Shown here in pieces: positions 14,936-14,959 of a stretch of DNA of 14,959 bases (positions are counted from its first letter, which is position 1; each line of letters opens with the position of its first letter). The translations under genes and the position numbers were made by a program. The stretch comes from Bacillota bacterium. GTDB taxonomy: Bacteria; Bacillota_I; Bacilli_A; RFN20; CAG-826. The stretch spans positions 1-14,959 of the forward strand of contig JAEZUH010000075.1 of assembly GCA_023443485.1 (NCBI GenBank). Direction: 5' to 3'. Below the pieces are notes generated by a model that was given only the letters and a program-made list of their open reading frames with translations, did no database searches and was not told the DNA's origin.

Positions 14936-14959
14936 ATGAAAAAATTAACAGCTGATCAA
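14936..14959 (+). CDS. alaS: Alanyl-tRNA synthetase, first eight codons only
   Basis: Only MKKLTADQ is visible before the window ends. The ATG has a strong ribosome-binding site GGAGGG (14925-14930), 5 nt upstream. The call rests on three indirect points: a T-box leader directly upstream (these nearly always control synthetase or amino-acid supply genes), a possible GCC alanine specifier with a TGGT bulge, and an N-terminus resembling the start of many Firmicutes AlaS proteins. alaS near mnmA and rarA also agrees with Bacillus gene order. The identity would change if the specifier were read differently. Confidence 0.65.

Noticed and set aside
1..14959. UGA read as tryptophan (Mycoplasma-type code)
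   Set aside because: UGA ends rnjB and dtd exactly at the family lengths, and tryptophans in conserved motifs such as YNWGYDP are TGG.
1..14959. Mobile element, CRISPR array or defence system
   Set aside because: No transposase or integrase, no direct-repeat array and no toxin-antitoxin or restriction genes are visible; every sizeable frame belongs to a core gene.

Overview
The window is compact, low-GC bacterial DNA that reads with the standard genetic code: UGA is a genuine stop for two genes (3196-3198 and 13549-13551) and Trp is TGG. Gene content and order point to the Firmicutes (Bacilli), or a wall-less or reduced relative such as the Erysipelotrichia, Acholeplasma or RF39-type groups that keep the standard code. 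Two stretches recall Bacillus subtilis gene order with intervening genes removed: pnp, rnjB, spoIIIE on the left, and rarA, mnmA, alaS (with dtd) on the right. These lineage and synteny statements rest on remembered family knowledge, not a search.

Left block (1-3226): the 3' two-thirds of pnp (PNPase) ending in a strong terminator, then an RNase J2-like gene, also ending in a terminator. Both belong to RNA decay. The RNase J protein has lost several metal-binding residues and is probably a weak or dead nuclease. Middle block (3227-9191): an FtsK/SpoIIIE translocase gene followed 10 bp later by a cytoplasmic type I pullulanase gene, then a small OB-fold-like protein of unknown role and a PlsC-type acyltransferase, each with its own likely promoter. 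plsC meets the minus-strand rRNA m5C methyltransferase gene tail to tail, with their stop codons overlapping.

Right block (10463-14959): from a divergent promoter region runs a tight four-gene unit, pyrimidine-nucleoside phosphorylase (pdp), rarA, dtd, mnmA, with gaps of 1, 2 and -4 bp. It combines nucleoside salvage, replication-fork maintenance and tRNA quality control/modification. A T-box leader then controls a gene whose first eight codons, together with a possible GCC specifier, point to alaS.

Nothing here looks like a mobile element, CRISPR array or defence island; this is ordinary core genome. The unusual features are at gene starts. ftsK, plsC and the methyltransferase gene lack a Shine-Dalgarno sequence and have a -10 hexamer 6-8 nt before the ATG, as expected for leaderless mRNAs, while the other complete genes (except rarA, which is coupled to pdp) have clear Shine-Dalgarno sites. 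All three of these promoters also carry perfect palindromes overlapping or abutting the -10 element.
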